The notes beneath the pieces were generated by a model, which did not search any database, was not told where the DNA came from, and saw nothing but the letters and a program-made list of their open reading frames with translations. Positions 50,771 to 61,011 of a DNA stretch of 64,000 nt are shown one piece after another. The position numbers and the translations under genes are program-made. The DNA is from an uncultured Clostridia bacterium. Its GTDB lineage: Bacteria; Bacillota; Clostridia; Peptostreptococcales; Anaerovoracaceae. How positions within the stretch are numbered: position 1 is the stretch's first letter; the number at the start of each line of letters is the position of its first letter. The stretch spans positions 62,001 to 126,000 of the forward strand of contig CAKQGQ010000001.1 of NCBI GenBank assembly GCA_934233735.1, given 5' to 3'.

Positions 50771-51250
50771 ATGAAAGCACAGGGAAACGTTTTTAAATAC
50801 GGCGATAACATCGACACGGACATCATTATTCCGGCGCGTTACCTGAACACGGCAGACAGCAAAGAGCTTGCGGCGCACTGCATGGAGCCGGTCGATGAAG
50901 ATTTTTATAAAAATGCGAAGGCGGGAGACATCATGGTAGGCGGTCTGAACTTCGGATGCGGATCTTCCAGAGAACACGCGCCGATTGCGATTAAGGAGTG
51001 CGGAATCTCCTGCGTAATCGCAAAATCCTTCGCAAGAATTTTTTACCGCAACGCCATCAATATCGGACTGGCGATTATGGAATGCCCGGAGGCTGCCGAG
51101 GAAATCGAGGCGGGAGACGAGGTCAGCGTGGACTTCGAGACAGGCGTAATTACGGATATAACGAAAAACAAGGAATATAAGGCGATGCCTTTCCCGGAAT
51201 TTATCGATCATATCATAAAGAAGGGCGGGCTGCTCAACTCCCTGAAATAG
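50771..51250 (+). CDS. leuD: 3-isopropylmalate dehydratase small subunit
   Basis: 159-residue swivelling domain: NIDTDIIIPARYLN and GGLNFGCGSSREHAPIAIKE are diagnostic. The short form, paired with the short LeuC. It starts one base after the leuC stop. Confidence 0.95.
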   Translation: MKAQGNVFKYGDNIDTDIIIPARYLNTADSKELAAHCMEPVDEDFYKNAKAGDIMVGGLNFGCGSSREHAPIAIKECGISCVIAKSFARIFYRNAINIGLAIMECPEAAEEIEAGDEVSVDFETGVITDITKNKEYKAMPFPEFIDHIIKKGGLLNSLK

Positions 51251-51278
51251 AGAATAGAAAAAGAATTGGAGAAAACGG

Positions 51279-52490
51279 ATGCTTACACTAAAAGACTTTG
51301 AAGAGGCCGTTGAACAGGTTAAGAAGGCGGCAATAAAAACGGAACTGATATACAGCGATTTCCTCAGCGAGCAGAGCGGCAACAAGGTTTATTTGAAGCC
51401 GGAAAACCTGCAGAAAACAGGAGCCTATAAGCTTCGAGGCGCATATTACAAAATCAGCACGCTGACGGATGAAGAACGCGCGAGAGGATTGATTACCGCA
51501 TCTGCCGGAAATCATGCGCAGGGCGTGGCTTATGCGGCAAAGGCGTACGGCTACAAGGCTGTTATCGTAATGCCGACGACGACTCCGCTGATGAAGGTGG
51601 ACAGAACGAAAAGCTATGGAGCCGAAGTTGTACTCTACGGAAATGTATACGATGAGGCTGCAGCTTATGCGGCAAAGCTTGCGGAAGAAAACGGATATAC
51701 CTTCATCCATCCGTTTGATGATCCGGCGGTAGCGACCGGACAGGGAACGATTGCAATGGAGATTATAAAGGAACTGCCGACGGTCGATTACATTCTGGTT
51801 CCGGTCGGAGGCGGCGGACTTGCGGCAGGCGTCAGCACACTGGCAAAGCTTTTAAATCCGAAAATCAAAGTCATCGGTGTGGAACCGGCGGGCGCAAACT
51901 GCCTGCAGGAATCTTTGAAGGCAGGAAAGCCTGTGACGCTTCCGAGCGTATCGACGATTGCAGACGGCACGGCGGTTAAGACGCCGGGCAAAAAAATCTT
52001 CCCGTATCTTCAAAAAGGGCTGGATGATGTCATCACAGTCGAGGATGACGAGCTGATTGTTGCCTTCCTTGACATCGTGGAAAACCACAAGCTCATCGTT
52101 GAAAACTCAGGCCTTTTGACGGTAGCAGCGCTGAAACACCTGAATGTAAAGGATAAGAAAATCGTTTCGGTTCTTTCCGGCGGCAATATGGACATCATAA
52201 CGATGTCTTCGGTAGTGCAGCTCGGACTCATCAAGAGAAACCGAATCTTCACAGTATCCGTGCTCCTTCCGGACAAGCCGGGCGAACTCGTAAGAGTCGC
52301 TTCGATTATCGCAGCGCAGAACGGAAATGTCATCAAGCTGGAGCACAACCAATTCGTTACGACCAATCGTACTGCAGCGGTGGAACTGAAAATTACCATC
52401 GAGGCATTCGGTACAGATCATAAGGAGCAGATTTGCAGGGCATTGACGGAGGAAGGCTATACACCGCAGCTCATCAGTGTTCTGATGTAG
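51279..52490 (+). CDS. ilvA: Threonine dehydratase with C-terminal ACT domain
   Basis: PLP enzyme converting threonine to 2-ketobutyrate for isoleucine. The PLP lysine is in KTGAYKLRGAYYKI; SAGNHAQGVAYAAK and PVGGGGLAAGVS are also visible. After ~residue 325 one ACT-like domain (VSVLLPDKPGELVRVASIIA) replaces the double regulatory domain of E. coli IlvA. 403 residues. It lies between leuD and leuB. Confidence 0.92.
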   Translation: MLTLKDFEEAVEQVKKAAIKTELIYSDFLSEQSGNKVYLKPENLQKTGAYKLRGAYYKISTLTDEERARGLITASAGNHAQGVAYAAKAYGYKAVIVMPTTTPLMKVDRTKSYGAEVVLYGNVYDEAAAYAAKLAEENGYTFIHPFDDPAVATGQGTIAMEIIKELPTVDYILVPVGGGGLAAGVSTLAKLLNPKIKVIGVEPAGANCLQESLKAGKPVTLPSVSTIADGTAVKTPGKKIFPYLQKGLDDVITVEDDELIVAFLDIVENHKLIVENSGLLTVAALKHLNVKDKKIVSVLSGGNMDIITMSSVVQLGLIKRNRIFTVSVLLPDKPGELVRVASIIAAQNGNVIKLEHNQFVTTNRTAAVELKITIEAFGTDHKEQICRALTEEGYTPQLISVLM

Positions 52491-52514
52491 GGCATTTACG
52501 AAAGGAATTGAAAA

Positions 52515-53597
52515 ATGGAATATAAAATAGCAGTAATTAAAGGCGATGGAATCGGACCCGAGGTTGTGGACGAAGCAATTAAGGTGCTGAACGCCGTCGG
52601 TGAAAAGTATGGACAAGATTTTAAATATGAATATCTGAGAGCGGGCGGTGATGCCATCGATGCCTGTGGGAAATGTCTGCCGGAGGAAACCGTAGAAAAA
52701 GCCAAGGCTGCGGATGCGGTACTGCTCGGTGCGGTCGGCGGACCGAAATGGGACAGCCTCCCGGGTGAGGAAAGACCGGAAAGAGCGCTTTTAGGACTTC
52801 GAAAGGAGTTAGGACTCTTTGCAAATCTCAGACCTGCCATCATGTTTGACGAGCTGAAGGATGCCTGCCCACTGAAGCCGGAAAAGGTGGAAGGCGGACT
52901 TGACCTTCTGGTTGTAAGAGAACTGACAGGCGGCATTTATTTCGGCGAGCGTGGAGTCAAGGAGACGGAAGACATGGGCAAGGCTGCTTACGATGTCGAG
53001 CAGTATTCGGAAAAAGAAGTTGAGCGCGTCGCAGAAATTGCTTTCGAGATGGCGATGAAGAGAAACAAGAAAGTAACCAGCGTGGACAAAGCAAACGTAC
53101 TGGAAAGCTCAAGGCTTTGGAGAAAGACCGTTGCACGCGTGGCAGAAAGATATCCGCAGGTTTCGCTCGAAAACTTTTATGTCGACAACGCTGCAATGCA
53201 GCTTGTATACAATCCAAAGCAGTTTGATGTCATCGTGACAAGCAATATTTTCGGCGATATTCTCTCAGACGAAGCGAGCATGATTACAGGCTCCATCGGA
53301 ATGCTTCCGTCAGCAAGCCTTGCGGAAGGCGCATTCGGCATGTACGAGCCGGTGCACGGCTCAGCGCCTGACATCGCAGGCACGGGAAAGGCAAATCCGA
53401 TTGCGACGATTCTTTCCGTTGGTATGATGCTTCGCTACACCTTAGGGCTTGCGAAGGAAGCAGACGCAATCGAAAACGCAGTCAAAGCTGTTTTAAAAGA
53501 TGGAGCGCGCACTGCAGACATTGCACAGGCAGGCAGCACGCCTGCAAGCACTTCCGAAATGGGCAGCCTGATAGCGGAGAAAGTGAGACAGAATTAA
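52515..53597 (+). CDS. leuB: 3-isopropylmalate dehydrogenase
   Basis: NAD-dependent oxidative decarboxylase of the leucine pathway. IKGDGIGPEVVDEA, LLGAVGGPKWD, VVRELTGGIYFGERG, VDNAAMQLVYNPKQFDV and PVHGSAPDIAGTGKANP are diagnostic. 360 residues. A short spacer leads to the AAA+ gene. Confidence 0.96.
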   Translation: MEYKIAVIKGDGIGPEVVDEAIKVLNAVGEKYGQDFKYEYLRAGGDAIDACGKCLPEETVEKAKAADAVLLGAVGGPKWDSLPGEERPERALLGLRKELGLFANLRPAIMFDELKDACPLKPEKVEGGLDLLVVRELTGGIYFGERGVKETEDMGKAAYDVEQYSEKEVERVAEIAFEMAMKRNKKVTSVDKANVLESSRLWRKTVARVAERYPQVSLENFYVDNAAMQLVYNPKQFDVIVTSNIFGDILSDEASMITGSIGMLPSASLAEGAFGMYEPVHGSAPDIAGTGKANPIATILSVGMMLRYTLGLAKEADAIENAVKAVLKDGARTADIAQAGSTPASTSEMGSLIAEKVRQN

Positions 53598-53600
53598 AAA

Positions 53601-54893
53601 ATGCAGAGTTTATTGAATGAGTTATTGATTTTTAAGAAAAACGACGACAGCCGCGTGCTCTTCGAGGCAGCAGACGTTGTCGATGCGGCAGACGAAAGCC
53701 TGCGGCACCGGGCAGCAAACCGCTTCGTGAAATTTGTGCTTGAAATGACGGAGCGTCATGGCTTTCGCGGAAACCTCTGGAAAAGCTGTGTGGCATATTA
53801 CATCGCTTTCAATGAGAACGCCTTTTCGCTTCGGGAGGAACGAAAAAGGCCGGAAGCAGATTTCCCAAGCAGAGAAAAAGACTTTTTTTCAAAGCATGAC
53901 TGCACTGTTTTAAGAAAGCTTTTCGGCTTTGATTTCGGAGAGGTAAGCGGAAAAGCCGGGGCAGAACTGATTGCAGAAATCATGGACTATCAACTGAGAC
54001 AGCATGACGTGCAAGAAAACCTAACGGAAGAGTTAAAAGCAAGGCTTGAGAACGCAGCAGACGATGAAGCATTTTACGAAGAAATCTGCCGCTTCTATAA
54101 TGAAAACGGTGTGGGAACTTTCGGAATGCACAAAGCGTTCACCGCAGCAGAAAAAGACGGCAGACTGCAGCTTATACCGGTTCGAAAGCTCGGAAACGAG
54201 AAGCTTGAGGACTTAATCGGCTATGAAGTTCAGAAGCAGATGCTGACCGCAAACACCGAAGCTTTTTTGCAGAGAAAACCTGCGAATAATGTTTTGCTTT
54301 ACGGAGACGGCGGCACGGGGAAAAGCACGAGTATAAGGGCTTTGCTCAATCAATACGGAGAAGACGGACTGAGAATTATTCAGGTTTATCGGCACCAGAT
54401 GCAGTGGCTGCCGGATATCATTTCGAAGATACGGGACAGAAATTACAGATTTTTAATTTATATGGATGATTTGTCCTTTGAAGATTTCGAGACAGAATAT
54501 AAATATTTGAAAGCGGTGATTGAGGGCGGACTGGAACCCAGACCTGAGAATGTACTGATTTATGCGACTTCTAACCGCAGACATTTCATCAAGGAAACAT
54601 GGAACGACCGAAGAGACGAAGAGCATACCGGAGAGATTTTCCGCAGTGATTCTCTCGAGGAAAAGCGAAGTCTGGCAGATCGGTTCGGAATGCAGATTTA
54701 CTACGGAAAACCGACGAAGGAAGAATATCACCGTATTATTGACGCACTCGCCTCTCGGGAGGGGATTCAGTGCAGCACAGAAGAACTTCATGCAGAGGCA
54801 ACGAAGTGGGAAATTCGCCACGGCGGCGTCTCGGGCAGAAGCGCAAGGCAGTTTATCGATTATATAAAAGGAATGGAGAACGAGACAAGATGA
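53601..54893 (+). CDS. DUF815-type AAA+ ATPase
   Basis: 430 residues. The N-terminal ~200 are helical and of unknown role. The AAA+ domain has Walker A YGDGGTGKST (~residues 234-243) and Walker B FLIYMDDLSFE, with the ATSNRRHFIKE sensor stretch typical of DUF815 proteins. The family has no settled function. It lies three bases after leuB and its stop overlaps ilvB, so it is translated as part of the branched-chain operon although no link with the pathway is known. Confidence 0.85.
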   Translation: MQSLLNELLIFKKNDDSRVLFEAADVVDAADESLRHRAANRFVKFVLEMTERHGFRGNLWKSCVAYYIAFNENAFSLREERKRPEADFPSREKDFFSKHDCTVLRKLFGFDFGEVSGKAGAELIAEIMDYQLRQHDVQENLTEELKARLENAADDEAFYEEICRFYNENGVGTFGMHKAFTAAEKDGRLQLIPVRKLGNEKLEDLIGYEVQKQMLTANTEAFLQRKPANNVLLYGDGGTGKSTSIRALLNQYGEDGLRIIQVYRHQMQWLPDIISKIRDRNYRFLIYMDDLSFEDFETEYKYLKAVIEGGLEPRPENVLIYATSNRRHFIKETWNDRRDEEHTGEIFRSDSLEEKRSLADRFGMQIYYGKPTKEEYHRIIDALASREGIQCSTEELHAEATKWEIRHGGVSGRSARQFIDYIKGMENETR

Positions 54894-56590
54894 AGATGAC
54901 AGGTGCAGAAGCAGTTATGAAAATTCTTTTGGAACATGGTGTGGATACCGTTTTCGGTTATCCGGGAGGAACCGCTTTATACTTATACGATGAGTTATAC
55001 AAGTACAGCGACAAGATTCATCATGTTTTGACTGCTCACGAGCAGGGAGCGGCGCATGCAGCCGACGGTTATGCAAGGTCGACCGGAAAGACCGGGGTGG
55101 CTTTCGCAACGAGCGGACCGGGAGCGACGAATTTAGTAACCGGAATCGCTACCGCATACATGGACAGCGTGCCTACGGTTTTCATAACCGCAAATGTGGC
55201 AAATCACCTGATTGGGCGTGATGCTTTTCAGGAGATTTGCATTACGGGAGTTACTTTTCCGATTACGAAACACAATTATTTCGTAAATAACAAGGAAGAT
55301 TTGGCAGACGCGCTCAGAAATGCGTTCCGTATTGCAAACAGCGGACGAAAGGGTCCGGTGCTTGTAGATATTACGAAGGATGTTACGCAGGCAATCGTGG
55401 ATTACGAACCTGCGGAACCGTACAGCACGGAGCCTCCACAGACGGTCGAAACGGAAACTGCGGAGAGAAATAAGACGATTGAAAAATTTGCGCGGCTTTT
55501 AAATCGGGCGAAGAAGCCGGTAATCCAAATCGGCGGCGGCGTAATCGCTTCAGGCTGTGAAGCGGAAGTTTTGGCAATGGCAAAGAAAGCCGATATTCCG
55601 GTTGTTTCTACTCTGATGGGACTTGGAGCGCTTCCGGAAGAAGAACCGCATTATCTGGGACTTTTGGGTATGCATGGTTCTTATGCAGCGAATAAATGCA
55701 TTTCAGAGGCGGATTTGATTTTGACCCTCGGTTCGCGTTTCAGCGACAGAGTTGCGCTGAAGCCGGATGAATTCGCGAAGGGAGCAAAGATTTTGCAAAT
55801 CGATATCGATAAGAGCGAAATCGGTAAAAATGTGGCGGTTACGGACTCCATTGTCTGTGACTGCGGAAAGGCTTTAAAGGAACTGCTTCCTCATGTGGAA
55901 GAAAATCAGCACGGGGAATGGATTGCACAGATACAGGCATGGCAAAACGAACATCCGACCAAAATCCGCGATGCGCACGGAATGCTGAATCCGCAGGAAA
56001 TGATTGAATCCATGTGCGAAAACAGCGATAAAGAGACGGTATTCGTAACCGATGTCGGTCAGCATCAGATGTGGGCGGCACAGTACATCAAGCAGACCAA
56101 GCCGAGAAATTTTATCACGAGCGGAGGCCTTGGAACGATGGGCTTCGGATACGGAGCGGCAATCGGCGCGCAGATGGGAAATCCGGATAAACGCGTGGTG
56201 CATCTGACAGGCGACGGCTCTTTCCATATGAACCTCAATGAAGCCTGCACGGCGGTTTCCAATAACCTGCCGATTATAACGGTTATTTTCAACAACACGG
56301 TTTTGGGCATGGTTTACCAGTGGCAGACTTCCTTTTACGGACAGCGCTACTCCAATACCGTTCCGGAAAGAAAGACCGATTTCGTCAAACTGATTGAGGC
56401 CTTCGGAGGCGTAGGCTATCGCGTAGAGACTATGGAAGAATTCGCAGAGGCCTACCAGAAAGCGCAGAAGGCGGACGGCCCAGTGTGGATTGACTGCCGG
56501 ATTGCCAAGACGGATAAGGTTCTTCCGATGATTCCAAACGGAAAAACCATCGATGATATGATTTTTGAGCAGGAAGGGGGAGCAGAATGA
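54890..56590 (+). CDS. ilvB: Acetolactate synthase large subunit
   Basis: ThDP- and FAD-dependent enzyme forming acetolactate or acetohydroxybutyrate. VFGYPGGTALYLYDELY, HEQGAAHAADGYARSTG, the catalytic Glu in that segment, LTGDGSFHMN and NNTVLGMVYQWQ are typical. 566 residues. The ATG at 54890 overlaps the previous TGA; an upstream in-frame ATG at 54770 lies inside the ATPase gene. Confidence 0.96.
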   Translation: MKMTGAEAVMKILLEHGVDTVFGYPGGTALYLYDELYKYSDKIHHVLTAHEQGAAHAADGYARSTGKTGVAFATSGPGATNLVTGIATAYMDSVPTVFITANVANHLIGRDAFQEICITGVTFPITKHNYFVNNKEDLADALRNAFRIANSGRKGPVLVDITKDVTQAIVDYEPAEPYSTEPPQTVETETAERNKTIEKFARLLNRAKKPVIQIGGGVIASGCEAEVLAMAKKADIPVVSTLMGLGALPEEEPHYLGLLGMHGSYAANKCISEADLILTLGSRFSDRVALKPDEFAKGAKILQIDIDKSEIGKNVAVTDSIVCDCGKALKELLPHVEENQHGEWIAQIQAWQNEHPTKIRDAHGMLNPQEMIESMCENSDKETVFVTDVGQHQMWAAQYIKQTKPRNFITSGGLGTMGFGYGAAIGAQMGNPDKRVVHLTGDGSFHMNLNEACTAVSNNLPIITVIFNNTVLGMVYQWQTSFYGQRYSNTVPERKTDFVKLIEAFGGVGYRVETMEEFAEAYQKAQKADGPVWIDCRIAKTDKVLPMIPNGKTIDDMIFEQEGGAE

Positions 56591-57060
56591 AGAAAGAAGT
56601 AGTCAGCATTTATGTGGATAATAAGGCGAATGTACTGACCAGGGTTGTAAGCCTGTATGGCAGAAGAGGATTCAACATCGACTCCCTGACCGTTTCGGCG
56701 ACGAATGACCCGGCAATTTCCCGAATTACAATTGTGTTCGAGGGAGATCATCTGACGCTGAATCAGATTGTGGCGCAGACGGAAAAGCTGGAGGTTGTCA
56801 GAAGCATTAAAACTTTAGGAAGCAGCGAGAGTTTTTTCCGCGAGCTTTTGATGGTGAAAGTTGCTGCAGACAAAAATGTCCGCAGCGAAATTAAAGAAAT
56901 TGTAGACATTTACCGGGCGAAAATCATCAACCTGACGCAGTCGGAGATGGTGCTGGAACTGACAGGGAGTCCCGAAAAACTCAATGCTTTCTTGGCAATG
57001 CTCGGCGAATATAATATTATTGATATTTGCAGAACCGGCGTAACCGGTATTGAAAAATAA
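56587..57060 (+). CDS. ilvN: Acetolactate synthase small (regulatory) subunit
   Basis: 157 residues: an N-terminal ACT domain (VSIYVDNKANVLTRVVSLYG, RGFNIDSLTVS) that binds valine, and the C-terminal ALS_ss domain (LLMVKVAADKNVRSEI...). ATGA-coupled to ilvB, ensuring stoichiometric synthesis. Confidence 0.95.
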   Translation: MKKEVVSIYVDNKANVLTRVVSLYGRRGFNIDSLTVSATNDPAISRITIVFEGDHLTLNQIVAQTEKLEVVRSIKTLGSSESFFRELLMVKVAADKNVRSEIKEIVDIYRAKIINLTQSEMVLELTGSPEKLNAFLAMLGEYNIIDICRTGVTGIEK

Positions 57061-57112
57061 ATATGCAAAAGATGTAAAAAAGCAAAGACAAAAGAGAAAA
57101 GGAGACAAAAAA

Positions 57113-58108
57113 ATGATTAACAAGTATTATGATTCAGACTGTAACTTTGCAATGCTCGACGGAAAGACAGTAGCAATTTTAGGATTCGGAAGCCAGGGAC
57201 ATGCGCATGCAATGAACCTCAAGGACAGCGGCGCCAACGTAGTAGTTGGTTTAAGACCGGGTTCTGCGCATACTGCAAAGGCAGAAGCAGCAGGCTTAAA
57301 GGTAATGGGAATTGAAGAAGCAGCAGAAGCAGGCGACATTGTAATGATGCTGACACCGGACGAGCTTCAGGCAAAGATTTATAAAGAACAGGTTGAAAAG
57401 CACATGAAGCCGGGCAATGTTTTAGCATTTGCACATGGATTTAACATCCATTTCAATCAGATTATTCCTTCCAAAGACCTTGATGTTATCATGATCGCAC
57501 CGAAGGGACCGGGACACACGGTAAGAAGCCAGTATGTAGAAGGCAAAGGCGTTCCGAGCTTAATCGCTGTATATCAGGACGCTTCCGGCAAGGCAAAGGA
57601 TTATGCGCTGGCATATGCAAGCGGCATCGGCGCAGGCAGAGCAGGCATTCTGGAAACAACCTTCAAGGAAGAAACGGAAACCGACCTTTTCGGTGAACAG
57701 GCAGTTCTTTGCGGCGGCGTTTGCGAACTGATGAAAGCAGGATTTGATACGCTGGTTGAAGCGGGATATGAGCCGGAAATGGCATATTTTGAATGCATCC
57801 ACGAAATGAAGCTCATCGTTGACCTGATTAACGAAGGCGGCTTCGACAAGATGAGATACTCCATCTCCAACACTGCTGAATACGGTGACTACAGAACAGG
57901 AAAGAGAATCATCACAGAAGATACAAGAAAAGCAATGAAGAAAGTTCTGGAAGAAATACAGGACGGTACTTTTGCAAGCGAATTCATTCAGGAATTCAAT
58001 GCAGGCGGCAAGGCAAGATTCCTCGCAACGAGAAAGAAAGAAGCTTCCCATCTGCTTTGCAAAACAGGTGCTGAACTGAGAAAGATGATGAGCTGGCTGA
58101 AGAAATAG
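57113..58108 (+). CDS. ilvC: Ketol-acid reductoisomerase
   Basis: NADPH-dependent isomeroreductase. Rossmann motif VAILGFGSQGHAHAMNLKDS, the metal-ligand EETETDLFGEQAVLCGG segment and a YFECIHEMKLIVDLI helix. 331 residues, class I. The ATG at 57113 follows AAAAGGAGA; the in-frame upstream ATG at 57050 overlaps ilvN and is less likely. Confidence 0.96.
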   Translation: MINKYYDSDCNFAMLDGKTVAILGFGSQGHAHAMNLKDSGANVVVGLRPGSAHTAKAEAAGLKVMGIEEAAEAGDIVMMLTPDELQAKIYKEQVEKHMKPGNVLAFAHGFNIHFNQIIPSKDLDVIMIAPKGPGHTVRSQYVEGKGVPSLIAVYQDASGKAKDYALAYASGIGAGRAGILETTFKEETETDLFGEQAVLCGGVCELMKAGFDTLVEAGYEPEMAYFECIHEMKLIVDLINEGGFDKMRYSISNTAEYGDYRTGKRIITEDTRKAMKKVLEEIQDGTFASEFIQEFNAGGKARFLATRKKEASHLLCKTGAELRKMMSWLKK

Positions 58109-58135
58109 TCAGAGAAAAGAAGACGGAGAAAACAG

Positions 58136-59800
58136 ATGAAGACCAGAAGTAAACTTGTAACGGAAGGCGTGGAAAAAGCCCCGATGAGAAGCCTTTTCTA
58201 TGCGATGGGATATACGGAAGAAGAGCTGGAAAGACCGCTGATTGCGGTCGTTTCCGCTCACAGTGAAATCGTTCCGGGACATATGCATTTAGACAAAATC
58301 ACAGAGGCCGTAAAAGCCGGAGTGAGAATGGCAGGCGGCACGCCGATTATGGTTCCTGCCATCGGCGTATGTGACGGAATTGCGATGGGACATATCGGCA
58401 TGAAATATTCGCTGGCAAGCCGCGAATTGATTGCGGACAGCGTTGAGACGATGGTTACGGCGCATGCTTTCGATGGAGCGGTACTGGTACCGAACTGCGA
58501 TAAAATCGTCCCAGGCATGGTAATGGCAGCCTGCAGAATGGATATTCCTGCGGTAGTATGCTCCGGCGGACCGATGATGTCCGGACTGGTTGGAGGCGTA
58601 GAAACAAGCCTTTCCAAGATGTTTGAAGCAGTAGGCGCCAGAAAGGCGGGAATGATCGATGATGAGGGTCTGAAAGAATACGAGCAGAATGTATGCCCGG
58701 GCTGCGGTTCCTGCTCCGGTATGTATACGGCAAACAGCATGAACTGTCTGTGCGAAGCAATCGGCATCGCGCTTCCGGGAAACGGCAGTATTCCGGCGGT
58801 TTCCTCCAAGCGAATCATGCTTGCGAAACATGCCGGCATGGCAATCATGGATTTAATCGAAAAGGGGGTAACTGCACGCGATATTATCAACGAAAAATCG
58901 ATTCGCAATGCGATTGCCTGCGATATGGCGCTCGGCTGTTCTTCCAACAGCGTGCTGCATCTTTTGGCGATTGCCCATGAGGCAGGCGTAGAACTTAACT
59001 TGAATATATTTAACGAAATCAGCAGCGTGACGCCGAACCTCTGCCATCTGGCTCCGGCAGGCGGCACGCATATGCACGACCTTGACAACGCGGGCGGCGT
59101 ACCTGCTGTTATGGCGCAGTTAGCTTCGAAGGGCCTGATTGACACGAGCCTGCCGACAGTAACAGGAAAGACCGTCGGAGAAAATATCGAGGGCAGAGTG
59201 ATTCGCAATGAGGGCGCAATCCGTCCAATCGGCAATCCGTACAGTGAAACAGGCGGAATCGCAATTCTTTGGGGAAACATCGCCAAAGACGGATGTGTGG
59301 TAAAACGCAGCGCAGTAGCACCGGAAATGCTTGTTCATTCGGGACCTGCGAGAGTTTTTGACAGCGAAGAAGATGCAATCAGTGCAATCTATGCAGGCAG
59401 CATTAAGGACGGCGAGGTCGTGGTCATTCGCTACGAAGGCCCGAAGGGCGGCCCCGGTATGCGTGAAATGCTGAATCCGACCAGTGCGCTTGCAGGCATG
59501 GGTCTTGACAAGACAGTCGCTTTGATTACCGACGGCAGATTCAGTGGCGCAAGCCGCGGCGCTTCCATCGGACACGTCAGCCCGGAAGCTGCAGACGGCG
59601 GCTTAATCGGACTGGTGCGCGAAGGCGATATGATCGACATCAACATACCGGAATATAAAATCAGCGTTCGTGTTTCCGATGAAGAATTTGAGGAACGCAA
59701 AAAATCCTATGTAAAACCGGAACCGAAGGTAAAAGGCGGCTGGCTGGAAAGATACGGACGCCTCGTATCCTCCGCAAATACCGGAGCTGTTTTGAAGTAA
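58136..59800 (+). CDS. ilvD: Dihydroxy-acid dehydratase
   Basis: Iron-sulfur dehydratase of valine and isoleucine synthesis. Cluster cysteines in VPNCDKIVPGM and CPGCGSCSGMYTANSMNC; ALGCSSNSVLHLLAIA and LITDGRFSGASRG are also present. 554 residues. In the operon between ilvC and ilvE. Confidence 0.96.
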   Translation: MKTRSKLVTEGVEKAPMRSLFYAMGYTEEELERPLIAVVSAHSEIVPGHMHLDKITEAVKAGVRMAGGTPIMVPAIGVCDGIAMGHIGMKYSLASRELIADSVETMVTAHAFDGAVLVPNCDKIVPGMVMAACRMDIPAVVCSGGPMMSGLVGGVETSLSKMFEAVGARKAGMIDDEGLKEYEQNVCPGCGSCSGMYTANSMNCLCEAIGIALPGNGSIPAVSSKRIMLAKHAGMAIMDLIEKGVTARDIINEKSIRNAIACDMALGCSSNSVLHLLAIAHEAGVELNLNIFNEISSVTPNLCHLAPAGGTHMHDLDNAGGVPAVMAQLASKGLIDTSLPTVTGKTVGENIEGRVIRNEGAIRPIGNPYSETGGIAILWGNIAKDGCVVKRSAVAPEMLVHSGPARVFDSEEDAISAIYAGSIKDGEVVVIRYEGPKGGPGMREMLNPTSALAGMGLDKTVALITDGRFSGASRGASIGHVSPEAADGGLIGLVREGDMIDINIPEYKISVRVSDEEFEERKKSYVKPEPKVKGGWLERYGRLVSSANTGAVLK

Positions 59801-59817
59801 AAAGGGAGGACAGAAAT

Positions 59818-60885
59818 ATGAGCAATAAATTCAGCGTTACATTGACGAAAAATCCAAAGGCAAAGCCGGATCCGGATAATCTGAAATTCGGCAGAACCTT
59901 TACAGACCATATGTTTTTGATGGATTATACCCCGGAGAAGGGCTGGCATGATGGCAGAATTGTGCCTTACGCTCCGCTTGAGCTTGACCCTGCATGCACG
60001 GTATTCCATTATGGTCAGGAAATGTTTGAAGGCCTGAAGGCTTACAAGACCAAAGAAGGAAAGGTACAGCTTTTCAGACCGGACATGAATGCGAAGAGAA
60101 CAAACAACACGAACCAAAGAATGTGCATGCCGCAGATTGACGAAGAACTTTTCGTTGATGCGGTGAAAGCGGTTGTCGATGTGGACAGAGACTGGATTCC
60201 GCAGAAGGAAAACACTGCCTTGTACATTCGTCCGTTCATCATCGCGACACAGCCGAAGCTGGATGTTTCCGCCTCCGATAACTATCTGTTCATCATCATC
60301 CTGAGCCCGGTAGGTCCTTACTATGAAAACGGACTGGCTCCGACCAAGATTTATGTTGAAGATGAATATATACGCTCCGCAATGGGCGGCACAGGCTTCG
60401 CAAAAATCGGCGGAAACTATGCAGCAGCAATGATTGCAGAAAAGAAAGCGCACGACATGGGATTCGACCAGGTTCTCTGGCTCGATGCGAAGGAAAAGAA
60501 GTATGTAGAAGAAATCGGAACTTCCAACGCATTCTTCAAAATTGACGGTGAAATCTACACTTCGTCCTTAATCGGAACAATCCTTCCGGGCATTACGAGA
60601 GCGTCCATGATTGAAGTTATGAAGGAATGGGGCTACAAAGTCAATGAAACCCGCTTCACGATTGACGAAATTTTCAAAGCAGGAGAAGAAGGCAAGCTCG
60701 AAGAAGTTTTCGCAACCGGAACCGCTGCAGTTATTTCTCCTGTAGGCGAGCTTTACTGGGACGACAAAAAACTTGTAATTAATAATGGGCAAATCGGTGA
60801 GCTTTCCCAGAAGCTTTACGATGAACTCTACGGCATCCAGACCGGCGAAATCGAAGATAAACGCGGCTGGACCGTACCGGTATAA
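59818..60885 (+). CDS. ilvE: Branched-chain amino acid aminotransferase
   Basis: Class IV PLP aminotransferase performing the last step for Leu, Ile and Val. 355 residues, the longer eukaryote-like type. YGQEMFEGLKAYKT, RPFIIATQP, AKIGGNYAAAM (expected PLP lysine), VEEIGTSNAFF and GTAAVISPVG are diagnostic. Last gene of the operon; the following 126 bp are very AT-rich with no clear terminator or promoter. Confidence 0.95.
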   Translation: MSNKFSVTLTKNPKAKPDPDNLKFGRTFTDHMFLMDYTPEKGWHDGRIVPYAPLELDPACTVFHYGQEMFEGLKAYKTKEGKVQLFRPDMNAKRTNNTNQRMCMPQIDEELFVDAVKAVVDVDRDWIPQKENTALYIRPFIIATQPKLDVSASDNYLFIIILSPVGPYYENGLAPTKIYVEDEYIRSAMGGTGFAKIGGNYAAAMIAEKKAHDMGFDQVLWLDAKEKKYVEEIGTSNAFFKIDGEIYTSSLIGTILPGITRASMIEVMKEWGYKVNETRFTIDEIFKAGEEGKLEEVFATGTAAVISPVGELYWDDKKLVINNGQIGELSQKLYDELYGIQTGEIEDKRGWTVPV

Positions 60886-61011
60886 AGAAAGCGAAACGAA
60901 GTTTTCTTCCCTCAATAAAAAAATAAAAATTTTAATTTTCTTTTAATTTTCGACGTGTATGATTTAGACATAGAATCAAACAGAAAATTTAGGAAAAGGG
61001 GATGAAACATT

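Noticed and set aside
50051..51385. 444-codon open frame on the minus strand across leuC, leuD and ilvA
   Set aside because: Antisense shadow of three well-recognised genes; its translation has no recognisable motifs and it has no ribosome site.
58258..59286. 342-codon minus-strand frame opposite ilvD
   Set aside because: Shadow frame within an intact ilvD.
60886..61011. Promoter for the FN3/PepSY gene at TATGAT (60958-60963)
   Set aside because: No acceptable -35 at 16-18 bp; the region is simply AT-rich, so it is left unassigned.
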